Positions 1-6,310 of a DNA stretch of 7,654 nt are shown in pieces (position 1 is the first letter of the stretch; each line of letters begins with the position of its first letter). The notes under the pieces are model-generated. The model worked only from the letters and a program-made list of their open reading frames with translations. It made no database searches and was not told the origin of the DNA. The stretch spans positions 1 to 7,654 of the forward strand of contig JBKHHW010000155.1 in NCBI GenBank assembly GCA_046538945.1. Reading direction: 5' to 3'. This DNA is from JAEZKC01 sp046538945 (GTDB lineage Bacteria > Fibrobacterota > Chitinivibrionia > Chitinivibrionales > Chitinispirillaceae). Made by a program: the position numbers and the translations under genes.

Positions 1-100
1 TTTAAGAAGCTATTCCTTATAATAAATCCGGAGTGATGCGGGAGGCAAGGGGATTAGGGAGTTTTGAGAAGGTTAGAGGACAGAGAGAAGAATACGAGAA

Positions 101-122
101 GAGGCGGGGTAAACCCCGCCTC
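101..122. repeat. Strong GC-rich hairpin (perfect inverted repeat)
   Basis: A 9-bp perfect inverted repeat, GAGGCGGGG at 101-109 and CCCCGCCTC at 114-122, leaves a 4-base TAAA loop. The stem is strong enough to act as a terminator or mRNA 3' end. The plus strand has no T-run after it, only a purine-rich tail. In the minus direction the following bases are pyrimidine-rich but not a clean T-tract. It may mark the end of a gene to the left of the window or be a regulatory hairpin. The fold is certain; the function is not. Confidence 0.45.
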
Positions 123-157
123 TGAAGAATGTAAAGCCCGGGTGAACCGGACGACAG

Positions 158-553
158 ATCATTTATTCCTTTTGTGCGATTCTTACAGCTGCAGTTATCT
201 GTACCGCTGATACAATAATCAGCCCTTATCGCCGATTCGGATACGGAGATCTGACAAAGGCTGTACTATCCCCAAGCAGTAGTACAATCCTTACCGTTTC
301 CATCGATGATAAGGTGAGAATCTGGGATGTCGGTTCAGATAAAGCGACACGTGAACTATCCTTTATAGGAAGACCTGATAAATTCAAACTTTCCTCCGAT
401 GATACCAGACTGTTGACTGATCGTTTCTTCGGCCATTGGGTATCGGCAATGGAGATAACCTCTGTTTCTTTCTCACCGGATGACAAAAAGATAGTAACAG
501 TTTCAATCGCGGGAACTGCACTGGTGTGGGACATTTCAGAGTATTGGAGATGA
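158..553 (+). pseudogene. Remnant of a secreted WD40-repeat protein, start lost
   Basis: The frame is open from 146 (after a TGA at 143-145) to the TGA ending at 553, but has no ATG, GTG or TTG at its N-terminus; the first GTG is at 314, inside a repeat. Translation from about 158 gives a hydrophobic segment (FCAILTAAVICTA) like the core of a signal peptide without its charged start. One WD40-type repeat follows, from YGDLTKAVLSP through TVSIDDKVRIWDV. Next comes a half-repeat (FKLSSDDTRLLT), then a final repeat with ITSVSFSPDDKKIVTVSI and LVWDIS, and the stop. Only about 2.5 blades are present, whereas a propeller usually needs six to eight, so internal blades are probably deleted. It may once have been an exported beta-propeller protein. 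A functional short protein from GTG 314 is possible but unlikely. Confidence 0.6.
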
Positions 554-622
554 GTGCCACAACCGCACAGCATGCCAGTGGCACCGATTGGTATTACACT
601 GTTTGGTGCAATTTGTGGCACT
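553..622. repeat. Inverted repeat AGTGCCACAA / TTGTGGCACT with extra half-site
   Basis: AGTGCCACAA at 553-562 is matched by its exact reverse complement TTGTGGCACT at 613-622. A third copy of the core, GTGGCAC, lies between them at 578-584. The first arm overlaps the last base of the WD40 remnant's stop codon. No T-run follows either arm, so a rho-independent terminator is not supported. The repeat sits just upstream of the candidate ATPase promoter, so it could be an operator for a dimeric regulator, or simply the scar of the event that damaged the WD40 gene. Confidence 0.4.
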
Positions 623-630
623 AAAAGGTG

Positions 631-658
631 TTGAACTGTACGGTGCAAAAACTATTTT
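631..658 (+). promoter_or_regulatory. Candidate sigma-70-type promoter for the ATPase gene
   Basis: TTGAAC (631-636) resembles a -35 box. TATTTT (653-658) resembles a -10 box after a 16-base spacer. Initiation would fall near 665, giving a leader of about 27 bases before the ATG at 692. The matches are moderate and such boxes arise by chance, so this is a proposal based on position and fit. Confidence 0.3.
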
Positions 659-680
659 ACCGTGTACCTTATTCAGAAAG

Positions 681-685
681 AAGGA
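681..685 (+). promoter_or_regulatory. Shine-Dalgarno AAGGA that sets the ATPase start at 692
   Basis: AAGGA at 681-685 lies 6 bases before ATG 692. This favours 692 over the in-frame GTG at 662, which has no comparable site. The protein then begins MNPFRYGQVV, which I recall as a common opening for this ATPase family. Confidence 0.6.
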
Positions 686-691
686 TACACC

Positions 692-1801
692 ATGAACCCC
701 TTCCGTTACGGCCAGGTCGTCACCCGCAAAAACTACTGCCGACGCCCCGATCTGGAGAAAAAGCTCAAGTCAAAACTCGATTCAGGCCAGAATACCTATA
801 TAGAAGGTGAGCGCAGAACAGGGAAAACCTCCCTTATATTCCATACCGTCGAGCAGATGAAATCCAAATGGATCATCTACATCGATCTTCTGGAAGTCAA
901 AACGGTGGAGGATATCCATAAACGCATCCTTAACGGAATGGCCAGAGCGAAACGCGGCCGCAGCCTCATCGGGGACATCATAAAAAGCGCCGTTTCACTC
1001 AGGCCGGTTCTGACTTTCGACCCCATCACCTCGGCCCCCTCCATCTCCGTAGACTCCTCCCTGGAGCTCAAACCGGAATCCCTTGAGGGACTGATGGATC
1101 TGTTTTCGAAAAGGGAATTCCGCAATGCCGTAGTGGCCATCGACGAGTTCCAGGATGTCAGAAATCTCAAAAATGCCGACCAGGTGCTCGCGGTAATGCG
1201 CAGCAAGATCCAGTTTCTGCAGGATATTCCGTTTGTTTTCTGCGGGAGCATCCGAAGGGAAATGCACACCATTTTCAACGACCCGCAGAGCCCCTTTTTC
1301 AAATCCGCTCTGCCTCTGGATGTGGGGCCGATTGAAAGAACCGCTTTCATGAAATTCATTCAGGATAAATTCGCGGAAGGGAAAATCAAAGCAGGTGAAA
1401 GCACGATCGACAGAATTCTTCACATCACAGATGAAAATCCGGGGGACACTCAGCAGCTGTGCTCGGCTGTGTACGATATCAGCGAGGCAGGTTCACACAT
1501 CGAGGTCGAAAAGATCAACGAAGCTCTCCAGTACCTTTTTGCAGAGGAACGCAAGGGGTATGAAGCGCATCTGGCAAGGCTTACCGCGATTCAGCTCAAG
1601 TGTCTCACCGCGGTGGCGAGAACAGGCGGGAAAAACACCTCTTCACGGGAATTTATAAAACAGTCCGGTGTTGCGCAGCCCAGCACTATCCGCAAGGCAC
1701 TCAAACGGCTCGAGGAGCTTAAGATCCTTTTCACAAAAGAGGGAGAATACAGGTTCGTGAATCCGTTTTTCGCCCACTGGCTGGTGCACATGAATTACTG
1801 A
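692..1801 (+). CDS. Archaeal-type AAA+/STAND ATPase with C-terminal winged helix
   Basis: A 369-aa P-loop ATPase of the 'ATPase domain predominantly from Archaea' type (Pfam ATPase_2 / MNS clan of STAND NTPases). An N-terminal lead-in (MNPFRYGQVV, then RRPDLEKKL) precedes Walker A GERRTGKT at residues 39-46. Walker B is AVVAIDEFQD at 146-155, with D151 and E152. A sensor-1-like FVFCGSIRRE segment follows. The last ~75 residues look like a winged helix: a predicted HTH around EFIKQSGVAQPSTIRKALKRL, then a beta-wing ending in FVNPFFAHWL. No signal peptide or membrane segment is visible. These proteins are usually solitary, their biological role is mostly unknown, and DNA or protein-partner binding through the wHTH is likely. 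It starts at ATG 692 on a good Shine-Dalgarno. Its stop abuts the convergent regulator with no space for a terminator. Both Walker motifs look intact, so the ATPase should be active. Confidence 0.9.
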   Translation: MNPFRYGQVVTRKNYCRRPDLEKKLKSKLDSGQNTYIEGERRTGKTSLIFHTVEQMKSKWIIYIDLLEVKTVEDIHKRILNGMARAKRGRSLIGDIIKSAVSLRPVLTFDPITSAPSISVDSSLELKPESLEGLMDLFSKREFRNAVVAIDEFQDVRNLKNADQVLAVMRSKIQFLQDIPFVFCGSIRREMHTIFNDPQSPFFKSALPLDVGPIERTAFMKFIQDKFAEGKIKAGESTIDRILHITDENPGDTQQLCSAVYDISEAGSHIEVEKINEALQYLFAEERKGYEAHLARLTAIQLKCLTAVARTGGKNTSSREFIKQSGVAQPSTIRKALKRLEELKILFTKEGEYRFVNPFFAHWLVHMNY

Positions 1802-3574
1802 TCAGACCGCCACTTCCTCCGCACTCACTTCCTTGTGACTGTTGAGAAAATTGTAGAGAGTCGCCCGCCCCACGCCCAGAATCCGGGCGGCCCTGGCCTT
1901 GTTCCCGCCTGTCTTGACCAAAGCATCCTCCACCATTTCGGAGGTAAGCTTGGGCTTGCGCCCCACTCTGGAATTCCCGCTACCGTTTTCAGAACTCGCG
2001 GATGTATACTGCGGTGAAACTTCGGGCGGAAGGTGCTCGGGTCTGATCATATCCCCTCTGCACTTTATAAGCGAAAACTGGAGAGCGTTCTGAAGCTGAC
2101 GGATGTTACCCGGCCAGGAACAGCTCATCAGAGCCGACAAAGCCTCATCGGAAAGACGGATTCCCTTGCGACCCAGCCTGTGTCCGAATTCTGCCAGAAA
2201 ATGATTCGCCAGAAGCACAATGTCGTTTTTCCTTTCCCTCAGAGGCGGAACCTCTATGGGCACCACGGCCAGACGGTAGTAGAGGTCCTCTCTGAACTTT
2301 CCCTGAGCCACCATCTCCTTAAGATCCTTGTTTGTTGCGGAGATGATCCGCACATCGGCTTTTCTGGAAACCTCACTCCCCACCGGCTCGTAGGTTCCCT
2401 CCTGAAGAACCCGCAGGAGCTTCACCTGCATGGGCAAAGAAAGCTCCGCAACCTCATCCAGAAAAAGTGTTCCCCCGTTTGCCAGTTCGAAGCGTCCCTT
2501 TTTATCCCTTATAGCTCCAGTAAAAGCCCCTTTGACATGGCCGAACAGTTCACTTTCCAGAGTTCCCTCGGGAAGAGCCCCGCAGTTTATGGGGACAAAC
2601 TGCTTGTCCCGCCTTGAACTCTCGTCGTGAATCGCAGCCGCCACCAGCTCCTTCCCGGTACCGCTCTCCCCTGTGATAATCACCGAAAAATCACTCTGGG
2701 CGAGGTCCTGAATGAGATCATAGATGGCCTGCATCTTGTAGTCCTGACCGATCATTCCCGAAAACTCCCGGGCCTCTCCAAGCTTTCTCTCAAGCTCCTT
2801 CACCCTCGTCTCATCGCTCAGTGTGGCAATCACCCCGGTGACCACACCTTCGTCGTTTCTGGTAGGAACGCGGGTGACCTGAATAGTACGCCTTCTGCTC
2901 TGAGAATCGAGAAACACGGTCTGATATGTCGCACCGGGCATGTTTTCGTAGTTGCCCTTGTCACAGAAACTGCACTTATCCCCGCAGAAACCGGGTACAA
3001 TGACCTTGTGGCAGTCCCGTCCCAACACATCCCGGCGCCTGAGGCCGGTGATCATCTCAGCACCTCTGCTGAAGAAAAGTATTCTGCGGTCAAGGTCGTG
3101 AACGATCACCCCTTCCTTCATACTGTCAAGCACATGATCCAGATGCCTGCGCTGCCCCTCCAAAACACCCCGGAAATCGTGTCTGAAGAAAAGAGAAACG
3201 ACCTGTTCTGTTTCAGCGAATTTGCTTTTGACACTTTCGGCGCTGATCGGGTCCGGTTCCCTGATATTCCAGGTAACCACGGGCGGGATTCCGGGAAAAA
3301 CCGGACAGAAGCGCTTGACTTTTTCTCCTATGGCAATGACCAGATCGAACTCGCGGTTCATCACATCTTCCAGTGCCACACCGTCGACCATCGCCAGATC
3401 GAGTCCCGCCGCGGCCGAAGAGTAACGGATCACATCCTGTCCGACACCCCCGGGCTCCAGTGCAGTGCAGGTGACACTCATGTCCCCTGCCCCGAAACGT
3501 CTGACCAGCCGCTCAACCGCACATCCCACAAAACCACTCTTCTCTTCAACCACCAGAATCCGTACCGAAGTCAT
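1802..3574 (-). CDS. Sigma-54-dependent regulator: pseudo-LMWPc/ArsC domain, PAS, AAA+, Fis HTH
   Basis: A 590-aa bacterial enhancer-binding protein, a cytoplasmic transcription activator. Residues 4-130 resemble a low-molecular-weight phosphatase/arsenate reductase fold: RILVVEE at the start, FDLVIAIGEKVKRFCPVFPG at 76-95, and PDP at 107-109. The catalytic loop CX5R is replaced by E10-EKSGF-V16, so catalysis should be lost. Residues 143-265 form a PAS domain carrying C188, C197, C201 and C204. The AAA+ domain (about 272-510) has Walker A GESGTGKE 302-309, the sigma-54 contact loop GAFTGA 349-354, Walker B with D373/E374, and FREDLYYRL 427-435. A Ser/Gly linker (about 524-538) leads to a Fis-type HTH (GNKARAARILGVGRATLYNFL, 557-577). 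There is no phospho-receiver domain; the N-terminal modules probably sense ligand or redox state. Start is ATG 3574 after an AG-rich leader, 41 bases past enzyme I, so co-transcription is likely. The sigma-54 activator assignment is certain; the N-terminal domain call is good but needs structural confirmation. Confidence 0.93.
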   Translation of the reverse strand: MTSVRILVVEEKSGFVGCAVERLVRRFGAGDMSVTCTALEPGGVGQDVIRYSSAAAGLDLAMVDGVALEDVMNREFDLVIAIGEKVKRFCPVFPGIPPVVTWNIREPDPISAESVKSKFAETEQVVSLFFRHDFRGVLEGQRRHLDHVLDSMKEGVIVHDLDRRILFFSRGAEMITGLRRRDVLGRDCHKVIVPGFCGDKCSFCDKGNYENMPGATYQTVFLDSQSRRRTIQVTRVPTRNDEGVVTGVIATLSDETRVKELERKLGEAREFSGMIGQDYKMQAIYDLIQDLAQSDFSVIITGESGTGKELVAAAIHDESSRRDKQFVPINCGALPEGTLESELFGHVKGAFTGAIRDKKGRFELANGGTLFLDEVAELSLPMQVKLLRVLQEGTYEPVGSEVSRKADVRIISATNKDLKEMVAQGKFREDLYYRLAVVPIEVPPLRERKNDIVLLANHFLAEFGHRLGRKGIRLSDEALSALMSCSWPGNIRQLQNALQFSLIKCRGDMIRPEHLPPEVSPQYTSASSENGSGNSRVGRKPKLTSEMVEDALVKTGGNKARAARILGVGRATLYNFLNSHKEVSAEEVAV

Positions 3575-3615
3575 TATCTCTTTCTTTCGTTCTGATATAC
3601 TGAATACAGATTATT

Positions 3616-5271
3616 CTATTTCTTTACAGGCTCACCGAAGGATCTGGCCAGTTCGTTTCTGACTCTGGGCACAAGCCGGGGAGCGACACTCAACGTTTTC
3701 AGCCCCGCCCCGACCAGCCTGGTAGGCATTCCTTCCCGCCCGGCGAGTTCTCCGCAGATTGACACATCCTTATTCATTTCAGCGGCAGTGGAGGCAAAGG
3801 TCTCAAGAAGGTTCCACAGCACGGGATGATCGGGATCGTAATCGTGAGACACCAGCTCGTTTCCCCTGTCGATTGCGAACAGATACTGGATGAGATCGTT
3901 GGAACCGACACTGCCGAAGTCAATCAGCTTGAATATCTCTCTGGCCTGGAAAAAGGCGCTCGGGATCTCGAACATCGCTCCGAACTGGATATTCTCAGGC
4001 ATGCTGTCGGTATTGGCCAGTACTTCCTTTGCAGCGGACAGAAGCTCGACCTGCTGGCCCACATCCACCACCATCGGGAACATGATCCTGATCTTCTTGT
4101 GAAGACTGACCCTGCCCAGTGCTCGCAGCTGAGGATTGAGAATTTCAGGATTACCCAGCAGAAAGCGGCTCCCTCTCCACCCCAGAAAGGGGTTCTCCTC
4201 CTGTTTGAGCTTGAGAAAGGGCAGCTGCTTGTCTCCGCCAATGTCAAGAAGACGGAACGTTACCGTTTTATCCCCCATTGTCTGAGCCGCCTTGAGATAG
4301 TAGACAAACTGCTCCTCTTCACTTATGAGCCGTCCCGTTTTGATAAACAGTATTTCGGTCCTGAACAGACCTACCCCGTCACTTCTCACTCTCGCAGCCT
4401 GCTGCACATCCTCGACAGAACTGGCATTGGCCAGCACCGACATTCCGGGAGGTGAACCGAGAAGACACACCTCTTCAGAGTCCACTCTTTCCACGGCGAT
4501 ATGCGCTTCCAGGGTCTTTTCGTCGGGATTGAGGATTATCACTCCCCTGTCTCCGTCAATCAGTATCTCATCCCCGCACTTTGTGTACTCCATTATCCCC
4601 TGTATACCGGAAACCGCGGGAATGCCCAGCGATCGGGCGATGATTGCCGCATGGGAAGTGATACCGCCATGTTCGGTGACAAACCCCAGAACCCTGTCCA
4701 CATCCATGTTGACTATCATTTCAGCAGTCAGATCTTCGGCGACGATTATCCGATCCTTGCCCCTGGAACAGGTCTTCTGACCGTGGCACACGAACCCGCT
4801 GCGCTGATCATTGAGTCTGCCCAGGAGACGTCGCCTGACTTCCATGATGTCACCGGCCCGCTCCCTGAGATACGCATTGTCAAGGCCAGCGAACTTTTCC
4901 TCGTAACCGCGGAACACCTCGGAAATCGCCCATTCCAGATTTCTGCGGTCTTTTTCCACTGCACTCCTTATGGCGGAAACGATCTTGGGATCGTTCATTA
5001 TGTGCTTCTGGGTGAGGAAAATCTCCGCTTCCGCTTTTCCGATACTTGTGGCAACCTGGGAGGCGATCCTGTTCAGCTCGTGAGAGCACTGGACCAGAAT
5101 CTCGTCATAGCGCTCAAGCTCCTCACTCGCCTTTTCAGCATTGGCCAGAGAAAACTTCGATACACTTCTCTGCCTTTCTCCCGAATAGAGACACACGGTT
5201 CCGTGCACCCGCCCGGAATTGATACTGATGCCGACAAACTTCTTGTTCTGAGCAGCCTGCCTGTTATTCAA
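3616..5271 (-). CDS. ptsI: PTS enzyme I (phosphoenolpyruvate-protein phosphotransferase)
   Basis: A 551-aa cytoplasmic enzyme that takes phosphate from PEP onto a histidine and passes it to HPr-type carriers. Residues 11-155 contain the helical HPr-binding insertion. The swivelling phosphohistidine domain has GGITSHAAIIARSLGIPAV at 202-220, with H207 the phosphorylated residue. The C-terminal PEP-binding barrel has GLFRTE 301-306 (R304), RLLDIGGDK 340-348, NPFLGWRG 360-367 (R366), MFEIPSA 433-439 (E435), SNDLIQY 457-463, R469 and CGELAG 506-511 (catalytic C506). All expected active-site residues are present. Length is close to E. coli PtsI (575 aa), and there is no N-terminal GAF domain as in PtsP. 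The start is TTG 5271: the N-terminal strand KFVGISI needs it and no nearer ATG or GTG fits. It overlaps the upstream gene by 8 bases after GGAAGG, suggesting translational coupling. No HPr or enzyme II gene is nearby, so its phosphate acceptor is unknown. Confidence 0.92.
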   Translation of the reverse strand: MNNRQAAQNKKFVGISINSGRVHGTVCLYSGERQRSVSKFSLANAEKASEELERYDEILVQCSHELNRIASQVATSIGKAEAEIFLTQKHIMNDPKIVSAIRSAVEKDRRNLEWAISEVFRGYEEKFAGLDNAYLRERAGDIMEVRRRLLGRLNDQRSGFVCHGQKTCSRGKDRIIVAEDLTAEMIVNMDVDRVLGFVTEHGGITSHAAIIARSLGIPAVSGIQGIMEYTKCGDEILIDGDRGVIILNPDEKTLEAHIAVERVDSEEVCLLGSPPGMSVLANASSVEDVQQAARVRSDGVGLFRTEILFIKTGRLISEEEQFVYYLKAAQTMGDKTVTFRLLDIGGDKQLPFLKLKQEENPFLGWRGSRFLLGNPEILNPQLRALGRVSLHKKIRIMFPMVVDVGQQVELLSAAKEVLANTDSMPENIQFGAMFEIPSAFFQAREIFKLIDFGSVGSNDLIQYLFAIDRGNELVSHDYDPDHPVLWNLLETFASTAAEMNKDVSICGELAGREGMPTRLVGAGLKTLSVAPRLVPRVRNELARSFGEPVKK

Positions 5272-6091
5272 AACCCTTCCGCCTTTCCCGAAACTGCATC
5301 ATACCCGCCCTGCATAAGGAGAAATCATATTTGATGGGATCTTCAGGGTCGAACGTCCTGAGAACGGCAGTGATCTCCTCTGCCATTTTCCAATCGGCAC
5401 ACCTGCGCGCCGAAAGGCCGCTCAGGGATGCGATCTTCGCCACATGCGTATCGACCGGCATTATAAGATAGGAAGGGGAGATGTTCTTCCACACTCCGAG
5501 ATCGATTCCGTCCTCCTCCCGGATCATCCATCTGAGGAAAAGGACCATGCGTTTACAGGCACTGCCGTTTTGGGGATTGGAGACAAGATAGCCGAAACTT
5601 TTCTTCCCCGGGCAGATCCGCTCCCCGTTTGTGATCACGTGAGAGGAAAATGCCGCCAGAGCCTCCTTCATCTGCCCCTGGGACCTGTCCAGGCACTCCT
5701 TAAAGCAGTTTTCAAGAGATCCGTACCGCCTGATCAGTTGTTTGACAGACTCAAGCAGAATAGCGATATCCACACCGTCATTGAACCTGTGCTTGAAATC
5801 CTCAAGAAGCCTGCATTTCTTCCTGAAGGTGGTGGTGAGAGTGAACTCGGCGGGCTTCATCCGCATCACCGCCAGAATCTTCTCGATGCTGCGGATCACG
5901 ATCTCCACCCTGCCGTAGGCCAGTGACGCCGAAAGCAGCCCTGCAACCTCTCTGTCCCGGTCGGATTCGAAACGGCGGACACAGATAAGCGGATCAAGTC
6001 CCAGATAGCGTGGTTTGTGATACTCTACATACAGCTGATCGAAGGTGGGTTTGAGATCCGATTCTTTATAAAACACTTCATTCTTTTTCAC
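5264..6091 (-). CDS. TIGR02757 / DUF2400 family protein
   Basis: A 275-aa protein of the TIGR02757 (DUF2400) family, a conserved group of unknown biochemical role. From memory the family is thought to have an all-helical, HhH/DNA-glycosylase-like fold, but no reaction is established. Recognisable blocks are YLGLDPLICVRRF with DREVAGLLSASLAYGRV near the N-terminus, FKHRFNDGVDIAILLES in the middle, and KRMVLFLRWMIRE, DGIDLGVW, LIMPVDTHVAKIA and DPEDPIKYDFSLCRAG toward the C-terminus. Length matches full members. The start is GTG 6091; the Shine-Dalgarno is weak, and a second in-frame GTG five codons later is a possible alternative. No ATG is available near the N-terminus. It appears to be the first gene of the operon, with enzyme I starting within its last codons. 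A link to PTS function is not obvious and may be only positional. Confidence 0.88.
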   Translation of the reverse strand: MKKNEVFYKESDLKPTFDQLYVEYHKPRYLGLDPLICVRRFESDRDREVAGLLSASLAYGRVEIVIRSIEKILAVMRMKPAEFTLTTTFRKKCRLLEDFKHRFNDGVDIAILLESVKQLIRRYGSLENCFKECLDRSQGQMKEALAAFSSHVITNGERICPGKKSFGYLVSNPQNGSACKRMVLFLRWMIREEDGIDLGVWKNISPSYLIMPVDTHVAKIASLSGLSARRCADWKMAEEITAVLRTFDPEDPIKYDFSLCRAGMMQFRERRKGFE

Positions 6092-6100
6092 TCTGATACC

Positions 6101-6122
6101 AACTTCAGCATTCTAACTTCAG
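6101..6122 (-). repeat. Direct repeat CTGAAGTT x2 just upstream of the TIGR02757 gene
   Basis: Read on the minus strand, CTGAAGTT occurs at 6122-6115 and again at 6108-6101, 14 bases apart. Both copies are in the leader of the GTG start at 6091. Tandem words this close to a start can be operator or translational control sites. The repeat is only 8 bp, so chance is not excluded. Confidence 0.25.
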
Positions 6123-6183
6123 GTACAATCGTTGCTTTGCTTTCTGAATTCGGGCAAATCCTTAAAATAGTTAAATGTCCTGA

Positions 6184-6189
6184 ATTATA
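6184..6189 (-). promoter_or_regulatory. Candidate -10 box (TATAAT) for the minus-strand operon
   Basis: On the minus strand this is a perfect TATAAT in an A+T-rich stretch, about 93 bases before the GTG start of the TIGR02757 gene. At 17 bases upstream the sequence is A-rich (AAAAAA) rather than TTGACA, so the -35 is poor. The upstream A-tracts could act as an UP-like element. It is the best sigma-70-type candidate for the three-gene operon. Confidence 0.3.
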
Positions 6190-6246
6190 CTCTGATTTTT
6201 AGACACTTTTTTCGTTTATCAGCATAAAGCGAGAATAGACGGCAAC

Positions 6247-6262
6247 TGGGACAATGTGCGCT
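6247..6262 (+). promoter_or_regulatory. Candidate sigma-54 (-24/-12) promoter for the reductase gene
   Basis: TGGGACAATGTGCGCT keeps the two invariant dinucleotides of a sigma-54 promoter at the required spacing: GG at 6248-6249 and GC at 6260-6261, exactly 10 bases between them. It also matches TGGNAC of the -24 element and the W after GC. It lacks the TT before GC. Transcription would start near 6273, leaving a leader of about 38 bases before the Shine-Dalgarno-placed start at 6311. The fit is good but not perfect. Confidence 0.35.
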
Positions 6263-6299
6263 TCCCGCTCAAAGTAGTATATTAGAAAGAACAATCACA

Positions 6300-6307
6300 G
6301 GAGGAAG
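6300..6307 (+). promoter_or_regulatory. Strong Shine-Dalgarno GGAGGAAG placing a non-canonical start
   Basis: GGAGG at 6300-6304 is a full anti-16S match. Six bases later comes ATC (6311-6313), in frame with the reductase. No ATG, GTG or TTG in that frame lies at a usable distance. The ATG at 6322 is in another frame, 17 bases away, and ends after six codons. This site is the main evidence for the reductase start. Confidence 0.65.
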
Positions 6308-6310
6308 ACA

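Noticed and set aside
18..23. TATAAT near the left edge as a promoter for the WD40 remnant
   Set aside because: The matching -35 would lie outside the window and the downstream gene has no start codon, so it cannot be supported.
1..157. CRISPR, tRNA or small RNA in the left non-coding stretch
   Set aside because: There is no repeat-spacer periodicity and no cloverleaf; only the purine-rich run and the single 101-122 hairpin are visible.
579..630. TGGCAC words at 579 and 616 as sigma-54 -24 elements
   Set aside because: Neither has GC at the required 10-base distance after GG.
226..648. 140-codon open frame on the minus strand over the WD40 remnant and the following intergenic DNA
   Set aside because: Its translation has no recognisable motif, and the opposite strand shows clear WD40 signatures in 158-553.
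1815..1850. Terminator hairpin at the end of the sigma-54 regulator
   Set aside because: Only a four-base TCAC/GTGA pairing is present and no T-run follows; it lies inside the coding sequence.
2627..3595. 322-codon plus-strand open frame across the sigma-54 regulator
   Set aside because: It is antisense to a gene with complete family motifs; the long frame is explained by the codon bias of the real gene. The same holds for the plus-strand frames at 2033-2617, 3826-4455 and 4501-5334.
6254..6277. In-frame ATG at 6254 as the reductase start, reading through TAG 6275
   Set aside because: It would need stop-codon readthrough, has no Shine-Dalgarno, and lies upstream of a strong ribosome site at 6300. 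There is no sign of a UAG-decoding system.
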